Of a stretch of DNA of 64,000 bases, positions 35,001 through 44,826 are shown one piece after another (position 1 is the stretch's first letter; each line of letters begins with the position of its first letter). The notes beneath the pieces were generated by a model. That model worked only from the letters and a program-made list of their open reading frames with translations. It was not told the DNA's origin and ran no database searches. A program made the translations under genes and the position numbers. Source of the stretch: Hortaea werneckii (lineage: Eukaryota > Ascomycota > Dothideomycetes > Mycosphaerellales > Teratosphaeriaceae); the NCBI GenBank assembly GCA_037044905.1, contig JBAOKB010000054.1, forward strand, positions 372,001-436,000, given 5' to 3'.

Positions 35001-37438
35001 CAGCTTCTGCGCTACGGCATGTCCGTTGGCGGCGTGGGGCCATCGCGGTTTCAAGCTATCTGGTGTAAGGACCCTCTCTACCACTGCTTGCGTCCCAGCT
35101 GGCGTAGTGGGTAAGGAAAAGGGGACTCAGTTCTGGAGTAACCCTTTTCAGCCTATGCTAGAAGAAATGAGGCTGGTCCGACCTCGCCGCGCCAGGAAAG
35201 ACGGCGAAATCGTCGCCCCACGAGACACCGCCCAATGCTTGGCCCTTCTCGAACAACCACAATCTGCAACCTTCGCCACGTTCTGAGGGTCATGATGTTC
35301 TCGAGTCATGTCTTGGGTTGTCTATTGCTGAATGTTGATCATGTCGTGCTCCTTGTCACACCATTCATGCCTCTCAACCAATAGCATCTTGATATCCGTC
35401 GCCAATGTTCTCGACCTGAGACCCGGCAGCAGCCTACTGAAGCACATCTGTCGTCATTTCATCCTGCTGGTGTGAAACAGTGAAACAGGTCCAGCCTCCT
35501 GCAAGGATTCACAAGGCTGCGTGGTTGGTTTTCGCTCCGAATCCCCAGCGACTTCTCCGAAGACGATCGTGTTTTTGGGCTTGGAGATTTCGGCGCGTAG
35601 CGAGATCGCTGGAAGTCTTTTTCCAGTTTTGCGTCAACCAACTTTAATCTTTGTTTTGTGGATACGAAGGGTTGCCATGGGCCGCTCCCCACCAGGGGCA
35701 TGGCAGTTGTGACGTTTGTCTCCTGCCAGGTGTGATGGTTGCGGCCTTGTATCAAAGAAGGTTTCTACTTTGTTCCAGAATACGACTGGAAAGACCAAAA
35801 CTCGACCTCTACAACTCATGATGTTTGGACCTCGTCCTGGAAGGCAGACACCCAGTGCCAGTGCTGTTTTGAATGGCTTCTAGGGATATCATCGACCCTC
35901 ATGTTCATCTCCTGCCGGGCCAGTCTTCCCATGACTTATTGCTAACGTCGGCAATCTTAGACAGCCGTTGGATTGGCGTGGTTTTTAGCTCGATCGACAG
36001 CTAGCGACTATACAGTACGCAACTACCGGGCCTCACAAGCGTCAATTCTACAGACTCATTGGCGTCAAGACCGGCGTGAATCATTACTCACGAAGTCGCG
36101 ATCCTCGGGAACGATGATGCTTTCAAACAATTTTAATATGCTTGAAGCTATTTGGAATCATCGCTAGGCTACAGAAACCTAGGTCTCTACTCTCCGTCAA
36201 AGGACACAGGTGCCGATATTGTAGCCACGATGGTCTAGGTCACTGTCGTCATGATTGCTGTCTTGGCCATTCACGCGCTGAAACAGTGAGACGATATGGA
36301 CACTGGCCAGATCTACAAGCACACGACTGGGTCTCGACTTTGACGACTGCCTTGGAAGCCGGACAGAATGCCCCGCTGAACTTGGTCTATACTGCAATGG
36401 CAAGGAATAACCTCGTACCCGACGACCAACTACGGCAGTACCAGTCGGAGCCGAGAAGCTCGTCAGTGCTCCATAGCATACTACGTGTTCTTGATAGAGA
36501 AACGATCGTAAGTACGCGATGGGCACCAAATACTTTCGACTACCTTGCCAAATTGTGATCGTGGAGAACGTCATCAGGGTCAGTTTTGGACCCCCCTCTT
36601 CACGATGACACCTGACCGCGCTTCCTGCAAAGAGCACAAGTTCGTCAAGAAAATCTTCTCTTTCCCATTTCCAGCGAGAAAGGGGGTCACGATAGTCCTC
36701 CCGCCCCGACCTGAAGGTGTAAGTCGCACCAAGGTAGAGTTTCTTAAAATGCTTCCCAAGCCAAAGGGACAACGAAGCACGGGTCCATGAACTTGATGAT
36801 CACCGGCATCAACAAACTGTGGAAGGTAGGCGGACATTTCAAGCGTAACGTTGAATGCCAAATGTTCAAAGCAACTGAGACGGAATCCCCAACTTAGGCA
36901 GGGCTACTCAATTCGTCAATCTTAGACTCACAGCGCCTTCTCTTTCGTACTCAAAGCCGAGAATTCCTCATACCTGATTTCGCCAATGTTCTACCGCCGG
37001 CCTCCTCCTAACCCCCCTTTCCCACCCTGAAAGACTGTCTGTCCATTTGTGAACCGCATACGGGTCGAAAGGATGAATAGCCATGAACGGATGGGATTCG
37101 AGCGCTGAGAAACAATTAAGCCAAGAAAATCAAACGTAGAATGGGAAGGCTGTAGGAAGAGAAAGGAGGGAGAAGAGAGAGGGGAGTAGGAGAGGAGTGG
37201 CAAAGGGAACGGGAGAGAGAGAGAAGAGGAACAGGAGGATGGAAGAAAACAACCAACCGTCCTTCTTTCCAAAACGACCAGAATGCCCCATGCCGCCCCT
37301 TACCCCCTGGCAATGAAGAGACGGGAAGAGAGGGAAGGAAAGAAAAGAAAAGAAACAAGAGAGAAGCAAGAAGACAATCGAGTTGAAACGATGAAGAAGA
37401 TCTCTTTTTGATTTTAAAACAGAATAGTCTCTTAACAC
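32008..37438. other. 5.4-kb region with no convincing gene
   Basis: This is the second-longest gene-poor stretch. All open frames are short (up to about 190 codons), overlap each other on both strands and show no known domains. The only candidate picked out is the small secreted-type frame at 32647-32889. Purine-rich low-complexity sequence (gagagaagagagaggggag) lies at 37150-37380, at the 3' side of the EFM2-like gene. No transposon proteins or long terminal repeats were seen. Confidence 0.4.
32647..32889 (+). CDS. possible small secreted cysteine-containing protein
   Basis: An 80-residue frame beginning MDMWIVAWAAALSAPHMALA, which looks like a signal peptide with a cleavage site after ALA. 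A Ser/Arg-rich middle follows, then a Cys-rich end (TTCSSTCCGPC). Small secreted Cys-rich proteins of this size are common in plant-associated fungi. However, the frame is short, overlaps an equally long frame on the other strand and has no homologue I recognise, so it may be chance. Confidence 0.2.
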   Translation: MDMWIVAWAAALSAPHMALAASPGSSKPSSFVKSPSSGRTSFRNRTFEIFRPSIQLPCPMFSLNTTCSSTCCGPCRVFLW

Positions 37439-39129
37439 TCACTCGTCCCATAAGACCCTCGCCTCCCGCCCACCCGTACTTATCCCCGTCCCTCTCCCTG
37501 CCCCCCATCCCCAAACACTCCACCAACACCTCACCTCCGTAAAACTCCTCCCATCCTCCCCTCCGGAGCCCCAATCATCATATCCGACCTCCTCCCCTTC
37601 CCCCAAAACCCTCAACCCCAACCCCTGCATCCGCGAGCGGAAATCTTCCCGTTCCGACGCGAAACCCTCGCGGATGGGCATTTCGACCAGCACGCGCGAG
37701 AGCGGGGAGTGCAGGGTTAGGTGGGCGCGGATGGCGGTTGTGAGGAGGGTGGGGTGGTCGGGGGAGTAGATGGGGTCGGCGGCTAGGATGAGGGGGAAGG
37801 TGTTGGGGTTCCAGGTGATGGCTTGAGGGGCTAAGTCGGTGAGGGGGGTGTCGTCGGCTTGCTTTTCGTGCTTAGGAGGGTTGGTTGAGCCGTTTGATGT
37901 CGTTCCAATGAGAGCGGCGGTGGGAGAAGTAAGTGTAGGAGCTTCTTCCTCCCCCTCCCGCTGTGGCAACTGTCTCCTTCGGCCTGGAATAACGACATTC
38001 AAGGGGTCCGACCAATCCAAAATCGCCGTTTCCATCCTCTTCCTCCTCATCATCTGCTCCACCTCCCCTTCGTCTCCCTCCTCCACTTCCTTCCCATCGC
38101 TCCCGCTTTCGCGACTAAGCCCCGCCACCACCTTCCAATTCCCTCGCACATTCCTCTCCAGATTCCCGACAATCCCTTCTAAATCCGTCAACCAGACTTT
38201 CCTCTGAAGGATTCTCGCGGCTGCCATCCCGACCAGGCCCGTTCCAGAGCCGAGTTCGAGGATTTCTGCGTCTGGTGGAAGAACAGGGAGAAGTTGGGGA
38301 GCAGAGGAGTTGGTGGTGGAGGAGTCGATTTCTTCCTTGTCGCTGTGTAGAAGGACAAGACGTTTGGCGAGGAGGTAAGAAGACGCCCAGGTTTTCAGGC
38401 CAAGGTTGTCGGCTGTGAGGGCTGGTTCGTGGAGGTGGATCGAGAGGACCTCATCATCTTCATCTCCTTCCTCTGTGTCCTCTCCTTCTGACCGTTCGGT
38501 ATGCGAGCCACCTTGTGCCGTAGAGTTTTTGACTGGAATTGTATCGTTAACCACATGACCGACACCTCCGTCCTCGCCCGCCTTCATTTCCGTTCCCACC
38601 GGCTTAGCAGCAGCCGCCTTCTTCAAAGGAATCCCCAAGCGCCTCCATAGAGCCCCCATACCCGTCCTCCCACTCCGCTCGCTTAGCCTCTTAGCCGCAG
38701 CTTCCCAGACTTTCTCCTTCTCGTCCTCGTCTGCGATCCATGCCAGCGGACTCGCGATAATCCTAGTCAGATAGCGAGGAAGGCCTTCGCTCCGGACTTT
38801 GGGTTTCTTCCGCAGAAGAGGTCCTCCGTTATTGGGCTTGTTCAAGGGAGAAGATGTCCCGCTGCGGGAACGCGGGCTGCGAGAGTGGGGAGTGGTTTCC
38901 CATGATGGAGGTTCGTAGGACAGGTCTTCGAGGACGGTAAGCAGGGCGGACGCGGGCGGCTTGGTGTATAGCTGTGGCAGATCGAGCACTGGGGGGCGAC
39001 TGTGTTAGTTTAGGTCTGGCTGACAGGTGGAGAGGGTTCGATTGGGTGTATCTTACCATCCAACACAGGCTCATCGTCGCCGTCGATGCCGAGATCGGCT
39101 GCTCGTAGGTTGGTAGCGTCTATCGTCAT
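37439..39129 (-). CDS. protein-lysine methyltransferase, EFM2-like (Methyltransf_16)
   Basis: A seven-beta-strand SAM-dependent methyltransferase. Closest by layout to fungal EFM2/Rrg1, which methylates elongation factor 2. Exon 1 (39057-39129) encodes MTIDATNLRAADLGIDGDDEPVLD. A 68-bp intron (gtaaga..ccccag) leads to exon 2 starting VLDLPQLYTKPP, a motif shared by the family. The SAM-binding motif I is AEILELGSGTGLVGMAAARI, preceded by KTWASSYLLAKRLVLL. The later LILAADPIYSPDH is the post-II motif of the family, followed by VLVEMPIREGFASEREDF. Compared with yeast enzymes it is long (540 residues), mainly because of acidic or low-complexity inserts at about residues 170-200 (EGEDTEEGDEDDE) and 330-400. 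The specific substrate is inferred. No frame break. Confidence 0.8.
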
Positions 39130-39402
39130 GGTGTCCGGCCTTCATACTCTATATGCGATCTGAATGGCAGCAGAGAGACAGCAGCCATATTTCGAGATTG
39201 CGGCTTTGGTTCTGGAACTTTTTGGAGGCGGAGGGGCGGTCGGCCCGCTGAGTCGGGATGCCGAGATATCGCCGGTGAAGCCGATCCGAGTGGAGGTGCA
39301 GCCATGCAATGAAGACATTCCCGTCCGTTCTTCACTGTCGCATAGGAAGAATATGCATGGCTGACCATCACCTGATAAGATTCATGACAATGACCATTAC
39401 CA

Positions 39403-40185
39403 TTACTCCAAAGCCCCCTTAAACCCCTCGTACGCATTCCCCAGATCAAACTGCAAATCCCTTGCCTGCTCGCTACTCAACTCCTCGGCCGCCCGCATCT
39501 GATTCAAGGTGATCAACCACTGCACAATCTTTCCTTTGCTCTCAAAGTCCCTGTCTGTGACTTTATTCACAGCCTGGATGATTTCGACCAGGATGGGATG
39601 TAAGGTATCCTTGGAGAGCATATTCATGCGGATCGCATCGAACAAAGTAATGAAATTTTCCGAGGCGGTGACCAGGTGTTGAGCGGCTTGCATGCCTGAG
39701 CCCGCAGACGAGCTGCCGGGGTTGGCATTGGGAGTGGACGACCCGCCATTGCCCACGCCGGAGGCTGTGGAGAGTGGTCGGTGAGAACCAGCCGGGGCGG
39801 TTTCCACCGTGGCAGGGATGCCAATCTTCAAGCGCTCGGTAGCTTTGGGGACGTCCAAGCCCCATTCTTGTTTGAAGGCGTCGAGACTGCCAAATGCATC
39901 GCTCACCCGGTCATCGGCGAGGTTGCTCCGGTACTGTCGCAGGAGACGGTCGCATGTCTCGGTATATTCGCTTTCCTTGATCGAGTCGCGGAGGTACGCC
40001 TTCTCTACCGCGTCGAGGGTGATGATGATGGAGTAGATTTCGGCGAGCGATTCGTACAGTTCGCGTTCGGCGGCCGAGTCGGCCAGCTTGACTTCGGCAT
40101 CGAGGTTGGTGGTTGCCGTGAGAGTGGAGGAAGGGAGGTGTGAATATGGTGTGGGTGCGTAGGCCAGTTGACTCGGAGTATACAT
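39403..40185 (-). CDS. VPS28: ESCRT-I subunit VPS28
   Basis: Vps28 joins Vps23 and Vps37 in ESCRT-I and links it to ESCRT-II/III during sorting of ubiquitinated cargo into multivesicular bodies. Start MYTPSQLAYAPTPYSH (40185) is chosen because it matches the short fungal N-terminus. The frame is open 77 codons further upstream, but that part is Ser-rich and unlike the family. The N-terminal domain has NLDAEVKLADSAAERELYESLAEIYSIIITLDAVEKAYL. A variable Gly/Ser/Asn linker follows, then the C-terminal four-helix domain (ENFITLFDAI, QAVNKVTDRDFESKGKIVQWL, LNQMRAAEELSSEQARDLQFD). The length of 260 residues is normal. It is head to head with NOC2, 275 bp apart. Confidence 0.95.
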   Translation of the reverse strand: MYTPSQLAYAPTPYSHLPSSTLTATTNLDAEVKLADSAAERELYESLAEIYSIIITLDAVEKAYLRDSIKESEYTETCDRLLRQYRSNLADDRVSDAFGSLDAFKQEWGLDVPKATERLKIGIPATVETAPAGSHRPLSTASGVGNGGSSTPNANPGSSSAGSGMQAAQHLVTASENFITLFDAIRMNMLSKDTLHPILVEIIQAVNKVTDRDFESKGKIVQWLITLNQMRAAEELSSEQARDLQFDLGNAYEGFKGALE

Positions 40186-40460
40186 TGTACTGATCATGCA
40201 CCAGTCAGGCCGACTCGAGCTGGCCACGCCTGGGGATGATGGGAGATGGTCATGCACTTCATGCGCCGCGGAATACCTCAAGCTTGTCTCGCTTGTGAAG
40301 GTGGAGCTTCCTCCGCATTCTCGCCTGCTGCCCGACGGAATTTCTTCCGCTGGCGGCGATGAATTCGAGCTCGAACTTTTTGCTTTGCGACGCATGTGAA
40401 CGAGGCCCGATAGCATCTCAGCTAGGCCGGGAGTAGAGAAGGCACATCCCCTCTTTCACC
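40186..40460. promoter_or_regulatory. short divergent promoter, VPS28 / NOC2
   Basis: Only 275 bp separate the two start codons of divergent housekeeping genes, so they must share this promoter region. Part of it is also open in frame with VPS28, which makes the VPS28 start slightly uncertain. Confidence 0.55.
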
Positions 40461-42824
40461 ATGGCGCAACCCAAGTCGCAGAAGAAGTTCGAGAAGAAAC
40501 ATCTCAAGGATACGCTGGAGCGTCGCAAGGGCCTGAAAAAGGTCAAACAGAAACAGCAGCTCAACGCCAAGAGGAAGGCTCGTCGCGCTGAAGAGCAAGG
40601 CCGGGATCCTGACGATGATGATGCGAGCGCAAAACCCGTGCAGAATGGTGGCGACAAGAAGGCGGGCGAAGACAAAATGCAAAACATGAGTGTCGACGAT
40701 TTCTTCCAGGGCGGGTTTGAGGTGCCTGAGATGCCGGCGCAGAAGAAGAGGAAGCGGCAACAAGCTCAGCCCGAGGAGGAGGAATCCGAGTCGGAAGAGT
40801 CGCTAGCTGAAGAGCCAGTCGGGGGCGATGGCGAGGACGATAGCGAAGACAGCGACGACGAGGATCCAGAAGACCACAAGGCCCAGCTCGCTGCTCTGGC
40901 GGAAAAGGATCCCGAATTTCATAAGTACCTTACAGAGAACGAACCGGAACTGTTGGGTGGTGAATTGGCCGACATTGGCGACCTGAGTGAAGACGAAGAG
41001 GAGTCGCCCAAGAGGAAGAAGCAAAAGAAGGGAGGCAAAGCCGACTCGGACGTCGACGAATCAGATGATGAAGAAATGCAGGGTGCCGGCAAGAACGAAC
41101 TTGACAAGGCAACGGTGAAGAAGTGGCACAAGGCTTTGACCGAAGAATATTCCATGCGTGCTGCTCGCGAAATCGTCCTGGCCTTCCGATCCGCTGCACA
41201 CGTATCCGAGGACGACGAGGGCAAGGACTTCAAGTACTCCATCTCCGACCCGGACGTCTATCACCAGCTGCTCACAACGGCCTTGAAGAACGTTCCGGGC
41301 ATTTTCGAGCATCATCTCCCTGTCCAAGAGAGCAAGAATGGCAAACTTCACATTCCGACCGAGAGCAAGAAGTTCAAGACTCTCGCGCCCGTGCTGAAGA
41401 GTCACGTCACCAGCGTAGTCCATCTGCTGGACAATCTCAGCGATGCAGCCACCATCAGGCTCACTCTCGGCTCCACACTGCCTCTGCTGCCGTACATGCT
41501 CAGCTTCAAAAAGCTAGTCCGGGATGTCAGCCGAGCTGCAGCGAATGTCTGGTCGACCAGCAGTAGCACCGAAGCTACTCGAATTGCTGCCTTCCTGGTC
41601 CTCCGCCGTCTCGTCGTCATCGGCGATGCCGGTATTCGCGAGAACGTCCTCAAAGCCACCTACCAAGGTCTTGTGAAGGGTTCCCGCAACACTACCATCC
41701 ACACCCTGGCCGGCGTAAACCTCATGAAGAACTCGGCTGCAGAACTATGGGGTCTTGCTTCTTCTGACGTCGCTTACACCACAGCCTTTACCTTCATCCG
41801 GCAACTCGCCATCCACCTTCGCTCCGCCATCACTCACTCTTCGAAGGAAAAGGAAGCCTACAAAACAGTCTACAACTGGCAATACACCCACAGCCTGGAC
41901 TTCTGGTCGCGCGTCGTCTCCTCCCACGCCACAACCCAAACCTCCCCCTTACACCCGCTCATCTACCCCCTCGTCCAAGTCACCCTCGGCGCGCTCCGCC
42001 TCATCCCAACCGCCACCTACTTCCCACTGCGCTTCCACCTCCTCCGCTCCCTCCTGCGCATCAGCCTAACAACCTCAACCTACATCCCCCTAGCCCCAAG
42101 CCTCCACGAAGTCCTCCTCACCACCGAAATGCGCAAACAACCCAAGCCCTCCACGCTCCCGCCCCTGGACTTCCCCACCCTCATCCGCGCCCCGAAATCC
42201 TACCTCCGCACCCGCGTCTACCAGGAAGGCGTCGGCGAGCAGGTCGTCGAGCTCCTCTCGGAATTCTTCCTCCTCTGGACCAAGAACATCGCTTTCCCCG
42301 AGCTCGCCCTGCCCGTCATCATCCAGCTTCGGAAATGGATCAAGGAAGTCTCCGCCCGGCAGTCCGGGAAGGGGAATAAGAACCCGAAGGTCAACAATGC
42401 GGTGCAGCTGCTCGTGCAGAAACTCGAGGCGAATGCGCGCTGGATTGAGGAGAGGAGGGGGAAGGTGGAGTTCGCGCCTAATGATCGCAAGGGCGTCGAG
42501 GGGTTTTTGAGGGATGTGAGTTGGGAGAAGTCGCCTCTGGGTGCTTTTGTGAAGGGCCAGAGGGTGCAGAGGGAGGAGAAGGTGAGGGTTGTTGAGGAGG
42601 GGAGACGGGAGGAGGAGAGGAAGAGGGAGGAGAGGAGGAAGGTCGAGAAGGGGGAGCGGGAGAGGGAGGCGGAGGCGGGGGTTTTCAGTGCTGAGGAGGA
42701 TGATGAGGAGGATGAGGAGGAGGTTGAGGGAAGTGAGGATGAGGAAAGCGATGTTGATGATGTTGTGGTTGATGGTGAAGGGAGTGATTTGGATGCCATC
42801 GATGAGGACGAGAGTGATGAGTAA
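40461..42824 (+). CDS. NOC2: nucleolar complex protein Noc2
   Basis: Noc2 works with Noc1 and Noc3 in maturation and nuclear export of pre-60S ribosomal particles. The single-exon protein is 787 residues, normal for the family. It starts with a very basic segment (KSQKKFEKKHLKDTLERRKGLKKVKQK). Acidic stretches follow (EEEESESEESLAEE, DDSEDSDDEDPEDHK), then DPEFHKYLTENEPELL. The Noc2 core of helical repeats includes TVKKWHKALTEEYSMRAAREIVLAF, RLTLGSTLPLLPYMLSFKKLVR and NWQYTHSLDFWSRVVSSH. It ends with an acidic tail (EEDDEEDEEEVEGSEDEESD). Codon use shifts in the tail to Glu/Arg-rich runs, which is compositional. No frame break. Confidence 0.95.
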   Translation: MAQPKSQKKFEKKHLKDTLERRKGLKKVKQKQQLNAKRKARRAEEQGRDPDDDDASAKPVQNGGDKKAGEDKMQNMSVDDFFQGGFEVPEMPAQKKRKRQQAQPEEEESESEESLAEEPVGGDGEDDSEDSDDEDPEDHKAQLAALAEKDPEFHKYLTENEPELLGGELADIGDLSEDEEESPKRKKQKKGGKADSDVDESDDEEMQGAGKNELDKATVKKWHKALTEEYSMRAAREIVLAFRSAAHVSEDDEGKDFKYSISDPDVYHQLLTTALKNVPGIFEHHLPVQESKNGKLHIPTESKKFKTLAPVLKSHVTSVVHLLDNLSDAATIRLTLGSTLPLLPYMLSFKKLVRDVSRAAANVWSTSSSTEATRIAAFLVLRRLVVIGDAGIRENVLKATYQGLVKGSRNTTIHTLAGVNLMKNSAAELWGLASSDVAYTTAFTFIRQLAIHLRSAITHSSKEKEAYKTVYNWQYTHSLDFWSRVVSSHATTQTSPLHPLIYPLVQVTLGALRLIPTATYFPLRFHLLRSLLRISLTTSTYIPLAPSLHEVLLTTEMRKQPKPSTLPPLDFPTLIRAPKSYLRTRVYQEGVGEQVVELLSEFFLLWTKNIAFPELALPVIIQLRKWIKEVSARQSGKGNKNPKVNNAVQLLVQKLEANARWIEERRGKVEFAPNDRKGVEGFLRDVSWEKSPLGAFVKGQRVQREEKVRVVEEGRREEERKREERRKVEKGEREREAEAGVFSAEEDDEEDEEEVEGSEDEESDVDDVVVDGEGSDLDAIDEDESDE

Positions 42825-43044
42825 GGCAAGGCCTTCTCGCTGTCGACCTAAGCATCCCGGAGTCGTCAGTTTACTGGAAGCTGCGCGTTCAAGGCGCGTC
42901 TGAAGTGCTTTGCAGTGCTGTGTTATGTATAGTTCGGTATTAGTCTCTTATTTTGTACATGATCTGTCTTTAATTCGGATTCCGAGACACCTTTCTAGGG
43001 CATCACGATTTCATTCTCTCCGTTCTCTATTTTGGGGGGTTTTG

Positions 43045-43116
<72 letters not shown>

Positions 43117-43646
43117 CTCGCTCTCTCTGGTACTTTGCCTCGATATATGGCCATTCTGGGTTCAGGTGTTGGCTCTACTAAGCCTACCTAGGTAGACACT
43201 GCCTCAGTAGTAATGGTCGGTGAAGAAACATCCTCAAAAACACGATAGGGTATGTGGAGAGAGAGCAAATTGCGGGTTCCCGGTGGGGTTCGATTTTCAA
43301 ACGCCGATGGGGGATAAATTGCCCTGATGAGAGAAAGTCCACCGACTCCAGGTGCACGGGGCATGCGGCTGAATGCAGAGCTGCTCATTGCCGGATAATC
43401 ATTCGATCACCATCACATGCTAGCAACCTGGCAGTCCACACTTTTTTTCTTCGGTCGGTCGTTGATACGTCAGTAGTAGTGGGAACACGATGTAGTCTCA
43501 CCGTAAACTTTGTATCTTTCCCAAGCTAAGTGTTCTGTCTGTTTGGGCTTGGACAGGTGTTTCTTTTTCATTAGCAGTATCTGTCGCTTTTGGGAGAGCG
43601 GAGAGGGTTGGAGACTTGTCACTAATACCGTTCCATATCGATCATC
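42825..43646. other. intergenic with a CT microsatellite
   Basis: An 822-bp gap between NOC2 and the xylitol dehydrogenase gene, both on the plus strand. It holds the NOC2 3' end, a long (CT)n tract and the promoter of the dehydrogenase. A CCTACCTAGGTAG motif occurs at about 43183. Confidence 0.5.
43047..43128. repeat. (CT)33 microsatellite with degenerate end
   Basis: An uninterrupted CT run of 66 bases (43047-43112) is followed by CG-interrupted copies to 43128. It lies about 520 bases upstream of the dehydrogenase start codon, so it may sit in its promoter. Likely length-variable between strains. Confidence 0.9.
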
Positions 43647-44826
43647 ATGGGCCAAGAGGTACGTTGGACCGAACAAACATTTCAACCCCGATCAACAGGT
43701 CTCCCATAAAGCGTGAAGAGCAACCAATCAACATTGATGGTCCCTCGCTAACCACTACCTCCCTCCCCGGTTGCAGAACCTTTCCTTCATCCTCGAAAAG
43801 GCCGGCAGCGTCAAGTTCGAAGACCGCCCGGTTCCTAAACTCGACTCCCCCTACGATGTCCGGGTCAACGTACGCTTCACGGGAATCTGCGGCAGCGATG
43901 TGCACTACTGGAGCCACGGCGCGATCGGCAACTTCATCGTCAAGTCGCCCATGGTGCTCGGCCACGAATCGAGCGGTGTGATTGCCGAGGTGGGCGAGAA
44001 GGTCTCGCACGTCAAAGTCGGCGACCGCGTCGCCATCGAGCCGGGCATCCCATGCAGAAGATGCGTGCGCTGCAAGGAGGGCTACTATAATCTGTGTGTG
44101 GATATGCGGTTCGCGGCCACCCCGCCGATCGATGGCACGCTGGCCAGATACTACTCCGTCCCGGAGGATTTCTGCTATAAGCTGCCGGAGTCCGTGTCAT
44201 TAGAAGAGGGTGCGTTGATGGAGCCGCTGGCAGTCGGCGTGCACATCACGCGCCAAGCGAGCGTGAAGCCCGGGCAGAGCGTGGTCGTGTTCGGCGCAGG
44301 ACCGGTCGGCCTGCTCTGCATGGCCGTCGCGAAGGCCTACGGCGCCGACAAGATCGTCGCGGTGGACATCAACGAGGAGCGGTTGAAATTCGCAACCTCC
44401 TACGCAGCCACCCACGCCGTTGTGTCCCAGAAGATCCCCGCGCCGGACGCCGCCGCCCACATCGTCCAGGCCGCCGACCTCGGTCTCGGCGCCGACGCCG
44501 CCATCGACGCCTCTGGCGCCGAACCCTGCATCCAAACCGGCATTCATGTGCTCCGCACCGGCGGCACCTACGTCCAAGGCGGCATGGGCAAGTCGGACAT
44601 CACGTTCCCGATCGGCGCCATGGGTTCCAAGGAGCTGAACGTCAAGGGCAGCTTCCGGTATAACAGCGGGGACTACTCGACCGCGGTCGGGTTGGTGACC
44701 AACAAGCGGTTGAGTGTTAAGGAGCTTATTACGAACAAAGTGAAGTTCACCGACGCTGAGTCCGCTTTCCAGGACGTCAAGGCTGCTAAGGGAATTAAGA
44801 TTCTGATTGAGGGGCCTCAGGCTTAA
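43647..44826 (+). CDS. xylitol dehydrogenase / sorbitol dehydrogenase family
   Basis: A zinc-dependent medium-chain alcohol dehydrogenase that oxidises xylitol to D-xylulose with NAD in pentose catabolism. Other polyols are possible. Exon 1 is only 12 bases (ATG GGC CAA GAG at 43647-43658). A 118-bp intron (gtacgt..ttgcag) precedes [22 protein letters not shown]. Catalytic zinc ligands are the Cys in [13 protein letters not shown] and the His-Glu in GHESSG. The structural zinc Cys set is [15 protein letters not shown]. The NAD fold is [20 protein letters not shown] with Asp in VAVDINEE, which favours NAD over NADP. The protein has 353 residues and ends KILIEGPQA. Codon use is strongly biased to C/G at third positions, consistent with good expression. 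Confidence 0.92.

Noticed and set aside
36197..36772. 191-codon minus-strand frame
   Set aside because: No recognisable motif, overlapped by a similar-length plus-strand frame, and no supporting neighbours; treated as chance.
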